Source: Pseudogymnoascus destructans
Taxonomy: Eukaryota > Ascomycota > Leotiomycetes > Thelebolales > Thelebolaceae
Length of the DNA stretch: 64,000 bases
Assembly (NCBI RefSeq): GCF_001641265.1
Contig: NW_020167536.1
Coordinates: 372,001 to 436,000, forward strand
Reading direction: 5' to 3'
Shown here: positions 21,401 to 31,277 of the stretch, piece by piece
Numbering within the stretch: position 1 is the first letter of the stretch
How the letters are laid out: the number at the start of each line of letters is the position of its first letter
Program-made: the position numbers and the translations under genes
Notes under the pieces: generated by a model
Database searches by the model: none
What the model saw: only the letters and a program-made list of their open reading frames with translations
What the model was told of the DNA's origin: nothing

Positions 21401-23250
21401 ACAGTGACCATTCAAACCTCTTGACCTTTACAACCACTAAACAGCTCAATAGACGACAAGCAAGGTGGTCTGAACAACTAGGAGGTTTTGACTTTGTTAT
21501 AAAACATGTCTCAGGGGCCAAGAATCAAAGAGCAGATCTCCTCTCAAGAAGACATGACTACCAAGATTCTGCTAAAACTAGCAATACAAAGGCTCTGCTA
21601 GACTCAGCAAAGCTTATAGCAGCATCTTTAAGCAACCCTAGTACTACAGAGGACTTAGGGGTAAACTTATCCCCTCAAGACCAAGTTGCCCCAATTACCT
21701 CTTCTCAGGAACCAGAGACCTTTAAAGACTATACACCCTCAGCAACACTTCTTAAAGCATTCAAAGATGCTTACAACCATGATCCCTTTGCGAAAAGAAC
21801 TTTGGAATACCTCCAGAAGAAAGGTTCCTCTCTTGAGAAAGTTGGACTACAGAATTTCTCAAAAAATCAGCATGGACTTCTCTTATTCAAGAACTATATC
21901 TATGTCCCAAGGGATAAACGATTACAGCTACACCTCCTACAGCAGTTCCATGATGCTCCAGCTGCAGGGCACTTTGGCTTTGCAAAAACTTATGAACTTC
22001 TAACAAGAAAGTTCTACTGGCCTAGTCTAAGGACTACTCTTCAAGACTATATATCTTCTTGCACTACTTGCAACTTGAACAAACCTACACGGCAAAAGCC
22101 CTATGGCCTCTTGCAGCCTCTACCTATACCAGAACGCCCATGGGACTCCATATCCATTGACTTTATAGTCAAGTTGCCTCCTTCTATCCCAAAAGGGGGT
22201 GCTACCCCTTATGACTCTATCCTTGTGGTGGTAGAAAGGCTCACAAAAATGGCACACTTTGAGCCTTGCAATGAGACTATCACAGCTTCTGAACTTGCGT
22301 GGCTATTCCTCAAGGTGGTCTTTAAATATCATGGAATTCCTGGACACTGGATCTCAGATAGGGGAGCAGTTTTCACTTCAAACTTTTTTAAGGAGTTCTC
22401 TAAACTCTTAAACATGGAACAACGCTTCTCTACAGCTTATCACCCTCAAACAGATGGCCAGACAGAGAGAGTCAACTCTGTACTTGAACAATATCTAAGA
22501 ATTTATACAAACTATGCTCAAGACAACTGGGCAGATCTTCTCCATCTTGCAGAATTTGCTTACAACAACACAGTCTCTAACACCACAAAAGAGACACCTT
22601 TCTATGCAAACTATGGTTATCACCCTAGGTTTGAAGTGGCAGAACTGAATTGTCCTGAAAATTTCAAAAACCCTTCTGCTACTGAAAGAATCATCTACCT
22701 TAAGGGCCTCCAGGACTATCTCAAGGTTCAAATACAGCGTGCACAAGACGAGCAGGCTCAGGCCTTTAACAGGGGGGTGGTTGCACCACAATTCAAAGTT
22801 GGTGATCAAGTCTTTTTGTCTAGAAGACATATCACAACTACTAGACCTTCAGACAAACTTGATACTAAAAGACTTGGACCTTTTAAGATCACAAGGACTA
22901 TTGGCAAGAATGCTTTCGAGCTTGCATTACCACCTACTTGGACTATCCATAATGTCTTCCATGCATCTCTCTTGTCTAAGGCACAAGAAAGTTCCTTAAG
23001 ACCACTTCAGTCTCCTCCACCTCCTGTTCTGATCTTGGATCAACCAGAATATGAAGTAGAGTCTATCCTTGACAAAAAGACACTTAGAGGTCAGGACTAC
23101 TTCCTCGTTAAGTGGAAAGGCTATCCTACAAGTGACAACACTTGGGAGCCTAAGAGAAATCTAAAAAATGCATCTAAGCTCATTCTAGAATTTCTTTCTA
23201 AGAAAGCCACCTGGCTAAAGGGCAAGCAGACAGCCCACAAACGTCCTTAA
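18457..23250 (+). CDS. Gag-Pol polyprotein, Ty3/gypsy chromovirus type
   Basis: 1597 residues in a single frame. Order: Gag/capsid (~70-260, with PDLYHGDRRKLKGFLMQLDIY), zinc knuckle CLYCGKGGHRIQEC (C316), aspartic protease (MIDSGATGNFI, D408), reverse transcriptase (LCVDYRGLNAVTV; YLDD 764-767), RNase H (LETDASDFAISG), and integrase with HHCC finger and DDE residues D1235, D1301, E1337 (35-residue spacing). A GPY-like module (KLDTKRLGPFKI) follows, then a C-terminal chromodomain (YEVESILDKK...FLVKWKGYPTSDNTWEPKRNL). It replicates through an RNA intermediate. The chromodomain usually directs insertion to marked chromatin. All catalytic residues are present. Gag and Pol are fused without a frameshift, as in Tf1/sushi-like elements. 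Confidence 0.97.
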   Translation: MEDDQAPTTTAEQQMQQLFAFIQTIANKLENLENTFQANTSATQSSTQTHHTELPTAPLAISSTPGALPKVQTPDLYHGDRRKLKGFLMQLDIYFTLRPHQFTSDIQKIYFAASYLRGSAFNFFEPYLRRLSGNNQNTTTPLITSYDQFQEELTRTFGDINETATAERELQKLCQKTSAAQYTTEFRRITSHLTWNEEALVFTYYQGLKSSIKDELSKEERPTTLQTLIEKAVRLDDRLFERRKEKNQDWHPTRNFNNYTSTPTAKDSAPEPMDLDASIKRSTANPAPQPTGYPQKLKRGKLTPQERKHRMDNNLCLYCGKGGHRIQECYSARGSADSKHIAASDTVTTAIPEKLEKSLAGTTSTETITSPLDNKDVSMVLSQSLTHLLIPIQLHFKQQVLSTRAMIDSGATGNFISQDLILTHQLPTIPKPTPELLRVIDGTPISSGSITCNTPVLKLEIPLGKSTFSDTISLDVIPMKYPVILGLPWLQRHDPTINWKHLSLGFSSNPELNTEKTLQASVTPIQVQDSNLSQIKDFDQTMDDISSLIWVKPFQPVLEIAATSDLEKSSQEVILPLAYQDYQHLFDKAKASILPKHQPYDHEIPLAEGSMPPYGPIYSLSELELKTLREYLDENLSSGFIRPSSSPAGAPILFVKKKDGSLRLCVDYRGLNAVTVKNRYALPLIPELIDRLSSARIFTKLDLRGAYNLIRIKEGDEWKTAFRTRYGHFEYQVMPFGLANAPASFQALMNDILRPYLDIFVVVYLDDILIYSLDTQEHVLHVRQVLEKLSQAQLFCKLEKCLFHMSQVDFLGHRISTEGIQMDPEKTKAVQTWPIPSSIKEVQSFLGFANYYRRFIPRYTSLALPLTQLLHKDTLYHWDKTQQDAFDALKGEFKEGKMLLHFNPLKPATLETDASDFAISGILYQAPKDKQEELQPVAFYSRKLSAAEQNYPITDKELLAIVCSLKHWRCYLEGANYPITIYSDHSNLLTFTTTKQLNRRQARWSEQLGGFDFVIKHVSGAKNQRADLLSRRHDYQDSAKTSNTKALLDSAKLIAASLSNPSTTEDLGVNLSPQDQVAPITSSQEPETFKDYTPSATLLKAFKDAYNHDPFAKRTLEYLQKKGSSLEKVGLQNFSKNQHGLLLFKNYIYVPRDKRLQLHLLQQFHDAPAAGHFGFAKTYELLTRKFYWPSLRTTLQDYISSCTTCNLNKPTRQKPYGLLQPLPIPERPWDSISIDFIVKLPPSIPKGGATPYDSILVVVERLTKMAHFEPCNETITASELAWLFLKVVFKYHGIPGHWISDRGAVFTSNFFKEFSKLLNMEQRFSTAYHPQTDGQTERVNSVLEQYLRIYTNYAQDNWADLLHLAEFAYNNTVSNTTKETPFYANYGYHPRFEVAELNCPENFKNPSATERIIYLKGLQDYLKVQIQRAQDEQAQAFNRGVVAPQFKVGDQVFLSRRHITTTRPSDKLDTKRLGPFKITRTIGKNAFELALPPTWTIHNVFHASLLSKAQESSLRPLQSPPPPVLILDQPEYEVESILDKKTLRGQDYFLVKWKGYPTSDNTWEPKRNLKNASKLILEFLSKKATWLKGKQTAHKRP

Positions 23251-23261
23251 AAGGGGGATCA

Positions 23262-24140
23262 TGTCATACTGACATTCGTTGCACTCAGTTTGCTATCAAA
23301 CTCAAGAGCAAACTTAGAAATCTCCTCCTCAAACCTACAAGTCACCATACATATCTTGGCTTATCACACCAACAACAGAAGCAATACTACTCAACGATTG
23401 CTGCAAACTCTTCTACTACATCTGTTTATGCTACATACATCACGGCATATCATTTGGACACTCATTGAACAAGTTATTAAGAAAATCTCCTCCTTAAGGG
23501 GGTGGGCCAATACTACCACATGGCATATCTCTACCAACTAGAGGCCTAGGAACATGAACGATAGCTCTAGAAGCTTCTACAACCCTCTATGATTCATTAC
23601 ACGTACTGTGACCTTGGACCTCCTTTTCACTTCCTATAGGCTAGGAACCCAAGAGATGGTTCTATGGGATTCTCTTACGTTCACTACATGATTAGCAAGC
23701 TAGTTGTGGGTCGCACTTGATTTCTAATACATTTACCAAGCCTGGTTAGTCATGGAAAGTCATGGAAAATGAGAGAACTACACTCCTTTGGCATAAATAG
23801 GATTGCCCTTTCTTTAAGAAAGGGCAAGCAGACAATACAGTAAATCGACTAGCACATACTTCTACGTCTTTTCCAAGCTTCCAAGCATTGATCTTGTTAT
23901 TCTCTGTTTTTTGAAAAGTCAGTGAGGTGCTAACCTCTGACTTACCCCTGAGTTCTCAGACTCAACATTTGTTGCAACTTGTCTAAACCACTTCACCACA
24001 TCATACACCTGATTGCTGCGTTGTGGAATAGTCTAAGCTACAACCCTTTGGCTCTGTTTCCTAAGACAGTGTGTTGTCTTAGTAAATTCATCCCTTCCTT
24101 GGGTGGCTAGATTCTCATATCTGGTGCACCCACCATTACA
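23262..24140 (+). repeat. 3' LTR of gypsy element A
   Basis: Same length and ends as the 5' LTR, and no difference was noticed between the two. It follows the polypurine tract immediately and is followed by the TCAGT target duplicate. Confidence 0.93.
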
Positions 24141-25035
24141 TCAGTTTGCTATCAAACTCAAGAGCAAACTTAGAAATCTCCTCCTCAAACCTACAAGTCA
24201 CTATACATATTTTGGCTTGTCACACCAACAACAAGAGCAATACTACTCAACGATTGCTACAACCCTCTATGATTCATTACAAGTCATTGCTCCTTAGTTA
24301 CTGGGCCGATATGGCCACATAGCATATCTCTACAACCCTCTATGATTCATTACATGACATCACTCCTTAGTTACTGGGCTAATACTACCACATGGCATAT
24401 CTCTATCAACTAGAGGCCTAGGAACATGAATGATAGCTCTAGAAGCTTCTACAACCCTCTATGATTCATTACACGTCATCACTCCTTAGTTACCCACAAG
24501 ATTGGTTAAGTTATGACATAATTTGTCTATAGGGGTACTCTGACCTTGGACCTCCTTTCACTTCCTATAGGCTAGGAACCTAGGAGATGGTTCTATGGGA
24601 TTCTCTTACGTCGACTACAGTACCAAGCCTGGTTAGTCATGGAAAGTCTTGGAAAATGAGAGAACTACACTCCTTTAGCATAAATAGGATTGCCCTTTCC
24701 TTAAGAAAGGGCAGGCAGACAATACAGTAAATCGACTATCACATACTTCCACGTCTTTTCCAAGCTTCCAAGCATTGATCTTGTTACTCCTTGTTTCTGA
24801 AAAGTCAGTGAGGTGCTAACCTCTGACTTATCCCTTATCCCTGAGTTCTCAGACTCAACATTTGTTACAACTTGTCTAAACCACTCCACTACATCATACA
24901 CTTGATTGCTGCGTTGTGGAATAGTCTAAGCTATGACCCTTTGGCTCTTTTTTCTAAGACAGTGTGTTGTCTTAGTAAAATCATCCCTTCCTTGGGTGGC
25001 TAGATTCTCACATCTGGTGCACCCACCATTACAAG

Positions 25036-25352
25036 CAAGGAGGATCACTTACACAACATGAAGCACAAGAGTTACAAGATGAGAGGGACCTTGCGCAACA
25101 AGTAAAGCAAGAAACACAGGCAGGGAGTGGTCGGAAGCCAAGGAAAGAAACACGCGCAGGGCGCTGTGGCAACTGTGGTGGCACAAAACACAATGCACAC
25201 ACCTGTCAGATGGATAGAGGTATCTGAGGATGAGTATTCTACATAGCTTTAATTGATTTATAGCGTTGTAGTGGAATTATCATAGTATTTGTTAAGTGAG
25301 CACATTGGACTATATCATTCATTATGTTGTATCATTCGTTATGCACGCACGT
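25036..25352 (+). pseudogene. 3' remnant of a P1-related pogo transposon
   Basis: Starts abruptly after the LTR end at 25033 with the frame QGGSLTQHEAQELQDERD, homologous to the C-terminal coiled coil of the P1 transposase, and ends with a zinc knuckle CGNCGGTKHNAHTC and a stop at 25225-25227. A terminus-like tatgcacgcacgt lies before TA at 25353-25354. Everything upstream of the coiled coil is missing, consistent with loss of sequence at the LTR junction. Confidence 0.8.
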
Positions 25353-25354
25353 TA

Positions 25355-25890
25355 CATATCATGATATTCAGCTCTAATATTATATCACATGATATTTACA
25401 TACCTTATATTATATTGGCAATATATTGTTACGGCTACGGTAACGTGACGTCATGGTTACAGGACCAGGGCCTAGTAACGTGACGTGTGAGTCACAGGGG
25501 GCAAGCGGGGTAGGCTGCCATGTGACGGGGCTAATGGATAGTTGCAGAAACTAGTGGATATTGGATAGTTGAGCTATCCACGAACTATCCTGAATATCTA
25601 GCTATCCGCCAACTATCCAGATTACCCATGAGGCACGACACCACTATATAAGTAGATAGTATTTCCTTAGATAGGAGCTTCGTGCTCAACTCAATATAGT
25701 ATTCTTTACAATACTGTAACGTGGTACTTGGAAAGCCTTTGTGTCTAATCCCCTGCCTCCTCTGTCAAGTCAACCTTATGCAAGAAACCTCTGTGTCTTC
25801 TATCGTTTAGAAGTCAGCGTTACATATATCATGATAATATCATGATAATATCGTGATATTCCGAATATTATTCCCCACACTGCACATGCT
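25355..25890. repeat. A+T-rich palindromic element split by an LTR
   Basis: Flanks of the family-C LTR (25355-25436 and 25825-25890) together resemble 14150-14300: catacctta..., aatatatcatgata, ending atattattccccacactg. This appears to be a second copy of a small non-coding dispersed repeat into which the LTR inserted. Confidence 0.4.
25437..25824 (+). repeat. solo LTR, family C
   Basis: 388 bp, starts TGTTACGGCTACGG and ends GTCAGCGTTACA, flanked by the 5-bp duplication TATAT (25432-25436, 25825-25829), so it is a true solo LTR. The 5' half contains a TGACGTCA palindrome and repeated ctatcc motifs. The 3' half, from ggcacgac.ccactatataag onward, including a TATA box (ctatataag), is shared with the family-B LTRs. 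Confidence 0.92.
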
Positions 25891-26178
25891 ACAGCACCTA
25901 CGGCGAGCCTAGGCATAATGCTAGGACTTGCCATAGGCCTCATAATTGACCCGTTCTTATTTGAGAACAGGGGGAGTTTCTAGATTGGGCTTAGGCGGGT
26001 CACGTGGGATGGAACTAGGTATATAGAATTTATTTATTGTTTTACTAGGTATATGGAGTTTTTGCCCTAAAAACAAACAGGTACAGTACTAGACTAGACC
26101 ACTGCTATTAACCAAATTCCAATTTGACATGTAAATCACGTAGTGTAACCTACCCCTCCTTGTACAACAACCATAATT

Positions 26179-28212
26179 ATGCTACCAACTCGGAGGGCTT
26201 TGGCTCTAATTGATGGGAATCGACAGCCTAGTAGCCAATTAAGCCTATACGAATGCAGGGAGATTATTAGGAGGCAGTCAGAGGGTGCAACACGTACTAA
26301 GATTACACATGACCTAAACCTTAACCGAAGCACCATATGATATACAATTACAGTTGACTTAATACACACTAAAGGCAAGAGCCTACCCTATATACCACGG
26401 GGAAAGTCATATATAGAAGCAGAGCAATGCCTTATACTCTGCCACATACGCCTAAACCTAAATACATACTAAGAAGTAAAGGATGCTTATAATGTTGCTT
26501 GCTTAACATCAACTATAAAGAGGATACTATAAGAAGCAGACATAGGCAATTAGCGTGCAAAGTGTTGCCCTTTCCTACTGCTAATACATGTAGCTAAACA
26601 GCTTGCATAGTGTTTAGCACAGAGGAATTAGACAGTAGAGGATTAGGGTCAAGTTGTGTAGAGTGATAAGTGCTCTGTTAGGCGGGGGCAGGGTAACAGG
26701 AGCGAGTGGTGTTTCTGCACAGCTGCTTAGAAGATCTAAACCTACAGTATAAAGAAGACATGAAGATCATGGTTTAGGGGACCTTTTAGGCAGAAGGCCG
26801 GAGCAATTTATACCTTAGTTAATGGTGGGTGCACCAGATGTGAGAATCTAGCCACCCAAGGAAGGGATGATTTTACTAAGACAACACACTGTCTTAGAAA
26901 AAAGAGCCAAAGGGTCATAGCTTAGACTATTCCACAACGCAGCAATCAAGTGTATGATGTAGTGGAGTGGTTTAGACAAGTTGTAACAAATGTTGAGTCT
27001 GAGAACTCAGGGATAAGGGATAAGTCAGAGGTTAGCACCTCACTGACTTTTCAGAAACAAGGAGTAACAAGATCAATGCTTGGAAGCTTGGAAAAGACGT
27101 GGAAGTATGTGATAGTCGATTTACTGTATTGTCTGCTTGCCCTTTCTTAAGGAAAGGGCAATCCTATTTATGCCAAAGGAGTGTAGTTCTCTTATTTTCC
27201 ATGACTTTCCATGACTAACCAGGCTTGGTAAATGTATTAGAAATCAAGTGCGACCCACAACTAGCTTGCTAATCATGTAGTGAACGTAAGAGAATCCCAT
27301 AGAACCATCTCTTGGGTTCCTAGCCTATAGGAAGTGAAAAGGAGGTCCAAGGTCAGAGTACCTATAGACAAATTATGTCATAACTTAACCAATCTTGTGG
27401 GTAACTAAGGAGCGATGACGTGTAATGAATCATAGAGGGTTGTAGAAGCTTCTAGAGCTATCGTTCATGTTCCTAGGCCTCTAGTTGGTAGAGATATGCC
27501 ATGTGGTAGTATTGGCCCACCCCCTTAAGGAGGAGATTTTCTTAATAACTTGTTCAATGAGTGTCCAAATGATATGCCGTGATGTATGTAGCATAAACAG
27601 ATGTAGTAGAAGAGTTTGCAGCAATCGTTGAGTAGTATTGCTTCTGTTGTTGGTGTGATAAGCCAAGATATGTATGGTGACTTGTAGGTTTGAGGAGGAG
27701 ATTTCTAAGTTTGCTCTTGAGTTTGATAGCAAACTGAGTGCAACGAATGTCAGTATGACACCTTATAGACCATGACTTTAAGTCAAAGAAGTTTAGATAT
27801 ACTGCAAACTTATACCTCGAGGTTCTAGAAGCAGAACTCCTCCCTATTTTTGAGAGTCTTGACTCTAGCTACTCATTTATGCAAGATAATGCTCCTATCC
27901 ATACTACGGGTATGGTTACAGACTTTCTTAAGGAGCATATGATTACTACACTCTGTAGGTGGCTGCCCTACTCATCCGACCTCAACCTAATTAAGCACAT
28001 TTAGTAGCACTTGAAAACCTAGGTGTGTGAGATGTTCCCTGAAATTGCAAAGGATAAATCAAACTCAGAACATGTAAGACAGACAGCATCTAGAATCATG
28101 TTTGCAAACAGCATGGGACACATTAGACAAGTCATTGTTTGATAAATTGTATAAGAGTATGCCGAGTAGAATTGAAGTGTGCATTCAAGCAGATGGGTGG
28201 CATACAATATAA
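26179..28212 (+). pseudogene. RIP-degraded Tc1/mariner transposase (Tan1/Ant1-like), split by an LTR
   Basis: A decayed transposase read on the plus strand from ATG 26179 (MLPTRRALALIDGNRQ) to a stop at 28210-28212. It is interrupted by a solo LTR (26818-27760). After the LTR the frame continues LIDHDFKSKKFRYTANLYLEV, then FMQDNAPIHT (second Asp region), then WLPYSSDLNLIKHI (the Tc1 WPPYSPDLNPIEHIW block) and ADGWHTI at the end. Many stops occupy Trp/Gln positions, for example TAGTAG where WW/WQ is expected after KHI, the signature of RIP. It cannot be active. Confidence 0.88.
26818..27760 (-). repeat. solo LTR, family A, in minus orientation
   Basis: Reverse complement of the family-A LTR: begins (gt)taatggtgggtgcaccag and ends gtcagtatgaca. 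Flanked by CCTTA on both sides (26813-26817, 27761-27765), giving a 5-bp target duplication. One or two bases at its left end have changed. It sits inside the Tc1 relic and is itself much less mutated, so it is younger. Confidence 0.9.
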
Positions 28213-30048
28213 CGTTTGCAATGGCGTAATGAGCACCATGGCGTAATGAGCACCAAAACCCGAGTCCTCTGACTTCAAATCAATTTTCAACTATAATACA
28301 ACTAAGCATACCAAATTCCAAGTCAGGTGAATCATCTATAAGTAGGTCCTCCTCAACTTCCTCAATAATACTGTCTTGTTCAACCCTTTGTGCCCGACCT
28401 TTGCCCTTATTGTCACGGGTCGTGTTTTCAATCTGCGCAACTGCCGACTGGATTCCTTGAGTACTCATCACAATAACTCCTTTTAACGCTACTCTCTTGC
28501 CACGCTTATTAGCTCTACGTGCCGATAGAACACTTTGGGTATCTTGTAGCTCCTTAATTAATAATGTGTTTTCATTCTCAAAGTTTCAGCAGTGCGTGTA
28601 AGTCGTGAGATATATTTGCGTGTTGGAGAGTCAAGCACATTTTGAGCTTGCAACATCAAATTAAGAGCTGCATTTGAGCTACGCAACTCTGTACCACTTG
28701 GTGGAGAGCTAAGGAGCAATGAGTGATGGTTTGGTGTTTGCGGAGGTGGTGTAGTAGCGTTTGTTGAGGTTATAGAAGAGCGGGTGTGTAAAGTTGGTAA
28801 GTGTTTATATGCATTTTGAGGATTGAATGGATAAATACCCACTCCTAACCATGCGCTTTGAATGTTGTATTGCGATATTGCTCGTAACCTTGCTTTGTAG
28901 TACATTTCTATCCATTCTACCTTTTGTATACGCCTTACTCCAACCTGTGAAAGTTGGTCTGTCTCCTTTGCAAGTGCAGTCTTTAACGGCCCAAACACTG
29001 CAACATCAAGAGGTTGAAGGATATGTGAACAATGAGGCGGAAGTATAAGAAGATCGATGTTATGTTGCATGCAATGAGCAATAAAGTTTGCAGAAATATG
29101 ACTGTCATGGCCATCTGCAATCAAAAGCCGTGGTTTGCCATCTGCAATTTCACAGGTTTCAGGCTCAAAAACTTGTTGTAACCACTGTAATCCATGAACC
29201 CAACCTTTCTTGCTTGCTGAGAATCGCCAGTCATAAACGTGTGGATCTGTACACCAAGTGCTGTCGATAGTTGTAGCTTTGAAAATCACAAGTGGTGGCA
29301 AAACGCGTTTATCTGCAGAGATGCACTCAATGACCGACACCCACTCTTGACGGCCAGGAACAACTTTCCAATGCGTACGTATAGTAGCATCAACTACTAC
29401 ACGGTTCGTTTGGCTTGTACCAATCCCAAAACCCGATTCATCCATGTTATAGATGTTACATAACGCGTAGTTCTGTTCTTGCGACTTCGCTTGCAACACT
29501 GCAAACCAATGTTCAAGTGCTTCGAACGTTGCTTCTTGATGTCTTGCAGACTCGATTTGTCGAGTGGTAATTGTAGCAAGCTCTATATGACGTTGAATAA
29601 AGCGTTGGATCCATTCTTTGCCAATTGGTGGGTATCGTACAATTTGAGATGACGTGTCGTTAACGCATTGCACTCTTTGAATCCTGATTTCTTCCGCCAA
29701 TTCCTTTATTAGCTGGTGTCTAATAGGGCGTCCTATCGATGAGAATTGGCAAATCCACTTAACCAAGGTACTCTCTTCAACTGTAGATAAAAGTTGTTGG
29801 TTTTGTCGTGCTTGCGCTCGAGAATAGCCTCCTGACACGCGACGTGTCAAAGTCATCCGATTAACTTGAAAGTGTTCTGCAGTAGCGTTTAAGCTTGTAA
29901 ACTGTCGATTCTGGTAAGCTATTAGCTTCAGCTATACGAGCTTCGTTCTCTTGAACCCGGACGCTCTTGCGTCTCGCCATTGTTGTAGTTTACAAAGTTT
30001 GAAGTTGCAAGGTGGGGGTTTTGGTGCTCATTACGCCATTGCGAACGT
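28212..30048 (-). mobile_element. Fot1/pogo transposon, family P4
   Basis: 1837 bp between TA dinucleotides (28210-28211, 30049-30050). Terminal inverted repeats acgtttgcaatggcgtaatgagcacc and its complement at the right. The left end carries two copies of atggcgtaatgagcacc (17 bp). It inserted at the TA inside the TAA stop codon of the Tc1 relic, so it is younger than that element. Confidence 0.9.
28280..29980 (-). pseudogene. pogo-type transposase with two frameshifts
   Basis: From ATG 29980 (MARRKSVRVQENEARI) the frame shifts near 29890, continues for 432 codons (29856-28558), shifts again by one base near 28575, and ends at 28280 (ESIIEEVEEDLLIDD type acidic tail). The core has YNMDESGFGIG (first Asp), LLIADGHDSH (second) and PPHCSHILQPLDVAVFGPLK. 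The upstream HTH part includes LVKWICQFSSIGRPIRHQLIKELAEEI. It is closest in layout to family P3 at 4077-5173. The two indels rule out a functional product without repair. Confidence 0.85.
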
Positions 30049-30467
30049 TACTCATTTTTTATACTATATACTATAGGGGCTTATTTTGTAGAGCTTTCAA
30101 TTCTAATCACAATGGATCGATTTTTACAATCTATCGCTCTAAAATTGCATATGTTACGAGCAAATTAACTATCTACGTTCGGTGGCTTCGCGGGTGGTTT
30201 TGCGATTCGGTTAATAGCAGTGGTCGGTGAATGTATTGTATAATCAACATTTGGAAACTGCCAAAACAATCATAAATTAAGTACATTCAAGTCAACTCTC
30301 TCTCTCTATTTGCCCTGTTATTTGGAGTATAAGACGGGCCGCACTGAGGACAACAAAGCAACCATAGGAATTTACCCCGCCTCCTTTACAGTAGGGAAGC
30401 CTCAAGAACTCATCTCCATAGAGCCATTCGAATGGTGAACCCCTCATCAACTTAAGGTTCCAATAAA
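30049..30467. other. intergenic between transposon P4 and methyltransferase gene
   Basis: Left half is A+T-rich, right half contains a ctctctctctc run (about 30298-30308) and becomes G+C-richer toward the gene, as expected for the promoter and 5' leader of the methyltransferase. No other gene is seen. Confidence 0.5.
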
Positions 30468-31277
30468 ATGTCTCGACAACAACCCTCAATCTACAACACC
30501 GACCATGCCAGCTCCGTCCTCCAAACTCATAAATGGCGCACAGTCGCCAACTCTGCGGCGTACCTCCTCCCCTACCTGAAGCCTGGTATGACTATCCTAG
30601 ACGTCGGCTGCGGTCCTGGCTCCATTAGCATTGACCTTGCTCGCCTCGTCCCCGGCAGTCATGTAACTGGCGTCGATGTCGCTGATCCCCTCAACGAAGC
30701 CCGCGCCTCTGCTGCCGCCATCGGAGTTACCAATGTCGAGTTCAAAGTTGGGGATATCCACGCGCTCGATTTCCCAGACGCCTCATTTGACGTCGTCCAC
30801 TCACACCAGGTTCTCCAGCACATCTCCGATCCTGTGCTGGCACTGCGGGAGATTAGGCGGGTGGCTAAGCCAGGTGGTATTGTGGCAGCCCGTGAGTCGG
30901 CATCTATGGCGTGGTTCCCGGAGTCAGAGGGGATAACAGCCTGGCGCGATCTAACTGCACGAGTTTCCCGTGCTAAGGGAGGGAACCCGCATCCAGGGAG
31001 CGGTATTCACAGCTGGGCTCGAGAGGCAGGGTTTGAGAAGTCACAGGTCACGTGTAGTACTGGATCGTGGTGCTTTAGCACCGACGAGGAGAGAGCATAC
31101 TGGGGCGGAAGTATGGCGGAACGGGCGCTGTCGTCTGGATTTGCCAAGATTGCTACAGATGGTGGGTATGCTACAATGGAGGAGCTGAAGGATATTTCAA
31201 AGGCATGGCTGGATTTTGTTGATGACGATTTAGCGTGGTTCGGGCTGCTACACGGAGAGATCGTTTGCACAGTGTGA
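30468..31277 (+). CDS. class I SAM-dependent methyltransferase (UbiE-like)
   Basis: 269 aa, one exon. Binds S-adenosylmethionine in a Rossmann-type fold: motif I is ILDVGCGPGSISIDLA (DVGCGPG 45-51), motif II acidic end VTGVDVAD, then FKVGDIHALDFPDASFDVVHSHQVLQHISDP (motifs III and post-III) and LREIRRVAKPGG, all typical of the Methyltransf_11/UbiE group. The C-terminal part (WFPESEGITAWRDL; GSWCFSTDEERAYWGG) resembles fungal stand-alone methyltransferases of unknown substrate. Start codon chosen as the first Met before the conserved YNTDHASSVLQTHKWRT segment. Intact. The acceptor cannot be inferred; no pathway neighbours are visible. Confidence 0.88.
   Translation: MSRQQPSIYNTDHASSVLQTHKWRTVANSAAYLLPYLKPGMTILDVGCGPGSISIDLARLVPGSHVTGVDVADPLNEARASAAAIGVTNVEFKVGDIHALDFPDASFDVVHSHQVLQHISDPVLALREIRRVAKPGGIVAARESASMAWFPESEGITAWRDLTARVSRAKGGNPHPGSGIHSWAREAGFEKSQVTCSTGSWCFSTDEERAYWGGSMAERALSSGFAKIATDGGYATMEELKDISKAWLDFVDDDLAWFGLLHGEIVCTV

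Larger units (their letters stand above)
17527..24140 (+). mobile_element. complete Ty3/gypsy retrotransposon with chromodomain (family A)
   Basis: 6614 bp: 879-bp LTRs at 17527-18405 and 23262-24140, one uninterrupted Gag-Pol frame between them, a purine tract (aaaagggggatca) just before the 3' LTR, and a 5-bp target duplication TCAGT (17522-17526, 24141-24145). The two LTRs look identical by eye along their length. No RIP-type stops are present. All features point to a recent and possibly still active insertion, placed inside an older LTR of the same family. Confidence 0.96.
17499..25033 (+). repeat. older LTR (family A) split by a complete element of the same family
   Basis: Two pieces of one LTR: 17499-17526 (tgtcatactgacattcattg... 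to ctcagt) and 24146-25033 (tttgctatcaaactc... to caccattaca). The gap is the gypsy element 17527-24140 plus its duplicated TCAGT. Sequence variants of the right piece match the LTRs at 5174 and 58173 better than those of the inserted element, confirming an older copy. The outer flanks do not match (atact left, agcaa right), so this LTR is not bounded by its own target duplication. Confidence 0.85.
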
